DNA of 64,000 bases from positions 434,001 through 498,000 of the forward strand of contig BQMF02000178.1 in the NCBI GenBank assembly GCA_027922465.2. The letters run 5' to 3'. This document shows positions 58,589 to 64,000 of this stretch, in pieces (within the stretch, counting starts at the first letter, position 1; each line of letters starts with the position of its first letter). The translations under genes were made by a program, and so were the position numbers. The DNA comes from Turritopsis dohrnii (Eukaryota; Cnidaria; Hydrozoa; Anthoathecata; Oceaniidae). The notes under the pieces were generated by a model. That model was not told the DNA's origin and did no database searches. It was given only the letters and a program-made list of their open reading frames with translations.

Positions 58589-59469
58589 CTGAAAATTTGA
58601 AATGAACCACAAAAACGAGGAATACGATTAAAAATGATTATGGAACGAGCAGCTGACTGATATTAAAGTTAATCAACGAAGATATATAGAGCTTGTGATA
58701 GTTGAACAGCGGTAATTCACGTATGCATAAGAAATGTACTAACACGTCCGTATACTATTACTATGTACAGTCTTCTACAAGTTTTAATGTAATAGCATTC
58801 GGCGGGTTGATTGTTTGCCTATTATTGTGTATATAGATCGATTGAATGTAAACACACAGGTAAAGAATTCAAACTTTTGATTTGATTTAGAAAGCAAGCC
58901 ATGTGGAAATGTTGCTTGTATTCAAGATATCTCCGGCAAAGATTTTCAATTTCTATATGACTTTTTCACAGAATGGCGTGGAATTTACTTTCTCCCCAGA
59001 CTGGTTTAGAAGAGATTTTCTGTATTTCATTTACCAATACTTTGGATTCTATGCTATATGGTAGCTAAAACTATTGAATTATGACGACACTTTCCTCTTA
59101 TGAAAGCAGTGGGTGCCTTGTTAACTTAACAGACCTTATGACTGAAGCATTGTAACATAAAGGTATGACCGGGGCTTCCTAACTTCTTTTTTCTCTGAAA
59201 AGGCTAGACCCTAGGAAGAAAAAACATTTGATTTCAACATTTGTGTACATTTGAGATTTGTATTTTTAAATTAGCAGAACAATGTATATTTCGCTAGTAC
59301 ACAACAATTCAGCATGTAATATTTTTTTCTCATTTTTAACCAAAAGGTTATATACCAAAAAGGAACATGAGTACCTGGTGGTGGTAATCAACAAGAACAA
59401 CACTGAAATTTCATTTTTGTTTTGAGAAAGCAGATGTTACATAATTTTGTTGAAATTTTTTGTTGATAA
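58589..59469. other. Upstream part of the receptor gene, no exon identified
   Basis: Should contain or precede the signal-peptide exon; none was recognised with confidence. Confidence 0.3.
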
Positions 59470-59707
59470 CAAGTGATAATTTCTGATAAATTTATCAGTA
59501 AATTACTGATTAGAAAACAATAGATTTCAATGAATCAGCAATTCGTTTGATTTATCAGTAATTTGTTCGATGAATCAGTATTTACTGATAAAATAATTGG
59601 TAAATACTGATAAACAATCAGTAATTTATCAGTATTACTGATTCATCGAACAAATTACTGATAAATTTCTGATAAATTACTGATTAATTTATCAGTAATA
59701 TCACTTG
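59470..59707. repeat. Fold-back palindrome built from ACTGATAAAT units
   Basis: The 238 bp begin CAAGTGATAATTTCTGATAA and end with the inverse. Internally TTACTGATAAAT and its inverse recur many times. Such a strand would fold into one long hairpin. Could be a MITE; the duplicated target is not clear. Confidence 0.75.
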
Positions 59708-60121
59708 CTATGATTTTCCTTTAAACTGTCACATATATAAATATAATAGGTACACCGTATATATAAGATGAAATATAAGACAAAAAGAAAATAGTCTACA
59801 TTGTTCTCCAACCTATGTACTGCCTGTGTTAACTTAACAGCAACATTTATTTTAAAATGTTGCTGAGGCTCTCCAGTATTCAATTGTTGTCAAAGATAGT
59901 GTAACACAGGGAATAGGGTGAAACCTATTAAGACTATTTTCATAAAGGAATAGGTTGATTGGCATAAATTGCTTTGATTTTTCTCGATTATTCATAAACA
60001 TGTTTCCCCTAATTTAAAAAAATCGAGACACAGGACCCAGAAGAGCACTCTCCCTCTTCTACTTTTTTCATTTTTTGAATAAGAACTATGAAAGCATTAC
60101 AGCAGAAAGGATACATATATA

Positions 60122-60940
60122 CAGTGAACTCTCTATAACTCGAATCCCTTTAACTCGAATCTCCCTTTAACTCGAACGATTTCGTTGGCACGGTGGGAAT
60201 TTCCTAATAAACTCTCATAAAAAACTCCCTATTACTCGAATCTCTATAACTCGAAACTCTCTTTAACTCGAACAAATTCTGTGGTCCCTTGATGTATTTC
60301 CTCTCTATAACTCGAATGTCGCAGCATGTATCTAGAAGTTTTTATGATACAAGTAGGATTTTTTTCGATTGTTTTGACTCCGTAAATGTAAATGGAGTCT
60401 TAACTAATTCGAATGTTTCAAATTTACATGGTGGGGGTCTTAAATGATTCGAATGTCATTCGAACAAACATTCAAACAAAACGTAAACACGATTCTTTGG
60501 TATTGAACAGTTGGAGTTTTACAATCATGGCGTCTGTTGCTGGGACAAAACAGTAACTAAACCAACGAATACAGAAGTGCGGAGAGCTATCAGTGTTCTT
60601 GAAGATTTCAGCCTCTTTTCAAATTTCGGGGAGGCAATGATTAAATCACTTAAGGACTTGAATCAAATTGTCGAGAAAGATGTCCTTAATGCACAAAAGC
60701 AAACTGTAATTTCTGATTTCTTTTCCCAAGGATAAATTGTCGAGATATAATATTTGGTATTTATTTTTTAATTCTTTCCTCCCCAATCCATATAAGGAAA
60801 AAATCAAGCTTAATTGGCCATTTGTATAAAAGTTTCAACAAAAACTTGGAAAAACTCCCAACTCTCTATTACTCGAAACTCTCTATAACTCGAACGGTTT
60901 CCAATTCCCTGTGGGTATTCGAGTTATAGAGAGTTCACTG
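60122..60940 (+). mobile_element. Tigger/pogo-like deletion derivative
   Basis: CAGTGAACTCTCTATAACTC at the left, its inverse at the right (GAGTTATAGAGAGTTCACTG), and TA on both sides. The TIR motif CTCTATAACTCGAA is repeated several times inside. 819 bp with the last part of a transposase. Confidence 0.85.
60553..60735 (+). pseudogene. Tigger transposase C-terminal remnant
   Basis: About 60 codons: KPTNTEVRRAISVLEDFSLF and KQTVISDFFSQG. The end resembles the C-terminus of Tigger/pogo transposases (K-Q-x-x-I-x-x-F-F near the end, a PCNA-binding-box-like sequence). The DNA-binding and catalytic domains are deleted. Confidence 0.65.
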
Positions 60941-61025
60941 TAAAACAATCTATGTCACCTTGCAACATATCCATATCTAAACACGGAAAGTAAATAGTAT
61001 AAAGAATGATTTTAGTCATGTTATT

Positions 61026-61241
61026 CTAGCCTTTGTGTGTTTGTCCCTCCAACAACTCAATATTGTCCAAAATAGATTTTAAACACGACAATGTGTTTGG
61101 GAAGCTCATCGAGTTTTTGAAAACCATAAAGCGCTCGGTTAAAGTCAAAGCCTCATCACCTTCACCCACATGTATTCTATATTTTTTTGAGATCATTTTC
61201 TTCTTTCTTACGGGAGAAGCAGTCCCGTCCTCGTCCGCCAT
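61026..61241 (-). CDS. Hypothetical small protein or exon, 71 aa
   Basis: An open frame starting MADEDGTASPVRKKKMISKK. The start context (GGCGGACGAGGACGGG) is richer in GC and CpG than its surroundings, as at a gene start. The remainder is ordinary in composition. No domain recognised; chance frame is possible. Confidence 0.25.
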   Translation of the reverse strand: MADEDGTASPVRKKKMISKKYRIHVGEGDEALTLTERFMVFKNSMSFPNTLSCLKSILDNIELLEGQTHKG

Positions 61242-61904
61242 TTTGTTTGTTTTGATTTTTTCTATCTTTCTCGCGCCGTCTCTGGTTTAACAAATGACGA
61301 AGGATTCCTTGTTGTAGATATTGAGTGAAATCACGGTAAAATTAGCAAGTCAGCAGTTTTAAAAAATTAGGATCCTAGCTTCTTATAGCTTCGTTGATTA
61401 TCTTTAAAATGGGAAATAAACAAAACAATTGGCTGGAAATTCCCTTGTGGAGGACTTACTTTTCTCTCAACCCTTAGAAACGTTTATGACCTATTTATCT
61501 AATCCTAATCAATACTAATTAAGGTATTGGTTCAGGAGCCTTCAAATTTTTTCAGTCTCATGTTAATGTTATCTTATATTGTTAAGGAAAAACTCCTTTT
61601 CTTAGATGTTTAATGTTTCTATAATTGGATTTCTGCGAAAGCAAGAAATACCTTAAAATCGGCTCTGTTCTTTTTCTTGTTCTTACTGTCCAAACCTAGC
61701 GGTTTTTTGAAATCTCGTGCGAATGTTTACACGAAGCCAAAGTCACGTATTTCAGTCGAAGAAACTCACAACAAAGAACCAACCAAAAGGAAAGGCTCCC
61801 AAAGGATCTTTAGTCAGTATAATTAAAGAAGATGCACATTACTAAAACTGAAAATGAAGAACAAAATCTGTAGCAGTAGTTTATTATTATCTTATATTAT
61901 ATCA
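61242..61904. other. Noncoding, nothing recognised
   Basis: AT-rich, no repeats or frames of note. Confidence 0.3.
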
Positions 61905-62470
61905 CTAGTATCCCGGGTAAAACCTTTTTACCGAACTTAACTTCGAAAAGGATGGGTCAAAATCGCCTTTCGCGTGAACAATCCCCGTGATGAAAATTTC
62001 AATTTAGGAATTGGAAACGGAAAATGTAACCATGTTGTAGAGCTCGAAAAACTGATCAAAAAAATGTATGGGATCGTTTCGCTACGACCAACCGTTGCAG
62101 AGATATCATCGGTCAAAGATTGTGATGACGTCATATCCGCAGTACCAAATAAAATTTAGGACCAAATGTTGCGTCACTCCATCACCCGTGTCACCGACCC
62201 TAAAAAACGTCAGTTATCCCTATTGGTTCTGGAGATATTTCCCCAAAAACGTCGCGTTCGATTGGGGATGCAATGCAATGATTCCCCGTGATCATAAAAA
62301 AACTGACGTCAAATGATGCCACGTGCTTTTGGAATGATCGTGAAAAAAGTGTCTCTCGCATCTACGTGGCTTTACGCGCACATAAGAGGACGATGACCGT
62401 AAATTTAAACTAAATATATCACTCTCTAAAATAAAAGTGGGATGCACAATCGCGGATTATTATAATAAGA
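61905..62470 (-). mobile_element. Non-autonomous Helitron, 566 bp
   Basis: Minus strand starts TCTTATTATAATAATCCGCG, preceded by A, and ends with a hairpin (GGTAAAA/TTTTACC), spacer and CTAG next to T. The 5' end is that of the elements at 894 and 12975, whereas the body (CATGTTGTAGAGCTCGAAAA to CGTCAGTTATCCCTATTGGT) is that of array copies B and C: a mosaic. Confidence 0.8.
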
Positions 62471-62972
62471 TTATGATTCAATGGTGATTTTTCGTTTCGT
62501 TTTATAAACAGAATGAAAAAGGTATGTTTTGTTTTTGAGATTAATGTCTGAGATTTTTTCTAAAAAAAGATCATTGTTTGTTTCATGTTTGGGCTGTAAT
62601 GCTTTTTAAGCTCTGGGTACGTACAGCTCAGCTTAAGTTCCACCTCAGCTCTAAATGTCTGTCTACTCAGCATCACTTTATCTTTAATGTTTCACTCTAG
62701 CTATTTTAAGCTTATGTGCTTGTATAATGCTTTGAAATGCAGTATTGTTTTTTGTCGGTGATCAGTAGTTTTTAGGTTATCAATGTCTCTAATTATAGTC
62801 TTCCTAATTTTGATATATACTTAATTCGAAACACTTCACATCCTGTAAAAAACATTCAACTTTCGGTTTTGGTATTTTTCATGATTAAAATTTTTGTTTA
62901 CTTTTTTGTTTACAATTAGTCCATTCGTAATTAGGAAGATTGATAGCAATTCGTTAATGTTTGAAGTATGTA
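62471..62972. other. Noncoding, nothing recognised
   Basis: AT-rich intergenic sequence without features that I can support. Confidence 0.3.
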
Positions 62973-63869
62973 CAGTGTGTCCACCAGAAAGTGGGCACTT
63001 AGTTTAAAACACAAATAACTTTTCGAATTTTCAACAACACAATGCCGCTTTTATACCGTTGGAAAGAGGATTTTTTAAGCTTTCCAAAAATATAAGTGGT
63101 TACTTATAGACATTTTTATTTTAAAGAATATTAAGTATTTTTTGTTTCGATACGGTTGTTAATTTTGTAATGATCAATAAAACAGACTTTTAACGAGCAA
63201 TTAGCCTTTTGTTTCGTTGAAACAACCGCTGTTGGTGGTTTTGTGCTAATTTTGTCACGACACTTTTTTAGAAGGCACAAACTTTTTTTCATTGTGTATT
63301 CCTTAAATTTTTTATTATGATTTAATAATTTCATATTCCTAAAGCATTGCCAAAATCTTTATAAGCGAGAAAACAAACTTTTTATGAAATTCATTCATAA
63401 GAAGAAAGTTTCATGAGTCAAAAAGTTATGTAGCTGTTAGTGAAGGTTTTTAGACAACAGTTTCTGGGTAGAAATCCACCATCAAAAGCATGGTTCAAAG
63501 TTCTTAAATCCTTGTAAAAGAATTTTAGAAATGAAACTTTCATGTTTCAAGCTTGTGAAAACGTAAAGTGTGCCTTGTATAAACGAAGCTTTATTACAAT
63601 ATTTTAGTTTTATATGATTTCCCATGCTAATCGAGTCATTAACTCCTATTCAAGCAAGCGTTAATTGATCATTATTGATTTAATGTCATGGTTTCATGGT
63701 AAAATCGATTATATTTCCCGAAAAATTGTTTTTTCTATGAAAAAGGCCATATATTTAGAAGGAGCAAAAAATTTTCTTTCTGTTAATATAAAAATTGAAA
63801 AAAACAAGGACGAAAAACAAAAGATATACTTATTGAAAGTTAGGTGCCCACTTTCTCGTGGACACACTG
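62973..63869. mobile_element. Mariner-like non-autonomous element
   Basis: CAGTGTGTCCACCAGAAAGT at the left and its near-inverse at the right (ACTTTCTCGTGGACACACTG), each beside TA (62971-62972 and 63870-63871). TIRs of about 30 bp, length 897 bp. No transposase with a DDE pattern was recognised in the body. Confidence 0.8.
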
Positions 63870-64000
63870 TATATGATTTACTTACGTAATTACTTTGAAA
63901 TCAGAAATGATCAATGTACACTTAACATTATTCTGTATACTTTATTCCAAAATAAAGTAAGTATTTTTCATTCAGATGTAAATAAATATAATGGTCTGGT

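Overview
This is a eukaryotic, AT-rich, intron-bearing genomic window that looks like an aquatic invertebrate. The style of the Polinton, the N-RAG-type transposon and the EMI/EGF receptor gene suggests a cnidarian, but a mollusc is not excluded; I cannot name the species. I see one host gene with confidence: a MEGF10/Draper-like phagocytic receptor on the minus strand (45211-58588) with EMI exons, about nine EGF exons, a transmembrane helix and a tail carrying a perfect ITAM. Most of the rest is mobile DNA, much of it nested.

Layout. 1-3548: Helitron remains (Rep fused by deletion to the end of the helicase) with a second Helitron and a TIR element. 4.4-5.2 kb: relic of a Polinton-type polymerase N-terminus. 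5.7-11.1 kb: two CR1/L2-like LINEs in a row, the first with internal deletions, the second 5'-truncated. 11.87-12.98 kb: short Helitron; 13.25-13.58 kb: MITE. 14214-45122: a CACTA-like outer DNA transposon that acts as a container. It encodes a C2H2 zinc-finger protein, a large transposase-like protein and a PB1/SAMD3-like protein. It has been invaded by a 1.6-kb TIR element, by a complete RAG1-N-terminus-like transposon (22247-27139, in intron 1 of the PB1 gene), by a tRNA-derived SINE (another intron of the same gene), and by a 15.2-kb Polinton (28978-44163) a few bases after that gene's stop codon. The Polinton itself carries a LINE fragment and a 0.8-kb TIR element.

The Polinton keeps an open reading frame through all PolB catalytic motifs and the packaging ATPase, but the penton, major capsid, integrase, membrane and tail genes each carry one to several frameshifts or stops, and I see no adenain-like protease. 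It is therefore a decayed virus-like element.

45-58.6 kb: the receptor gene, whose introns hold a Harbinger deletion derivative (48412-49105), a tandem repeat at 53.3-53.9 kb and a head-to-tail array of three Helitrons (54164-56644). 58.6-64 kb: a fold-back element, a Tigger/pogo derivative, another Helitron and a mariner-like MITE. Exon borders and frameshifts were read by eye and may be off by a few bases.
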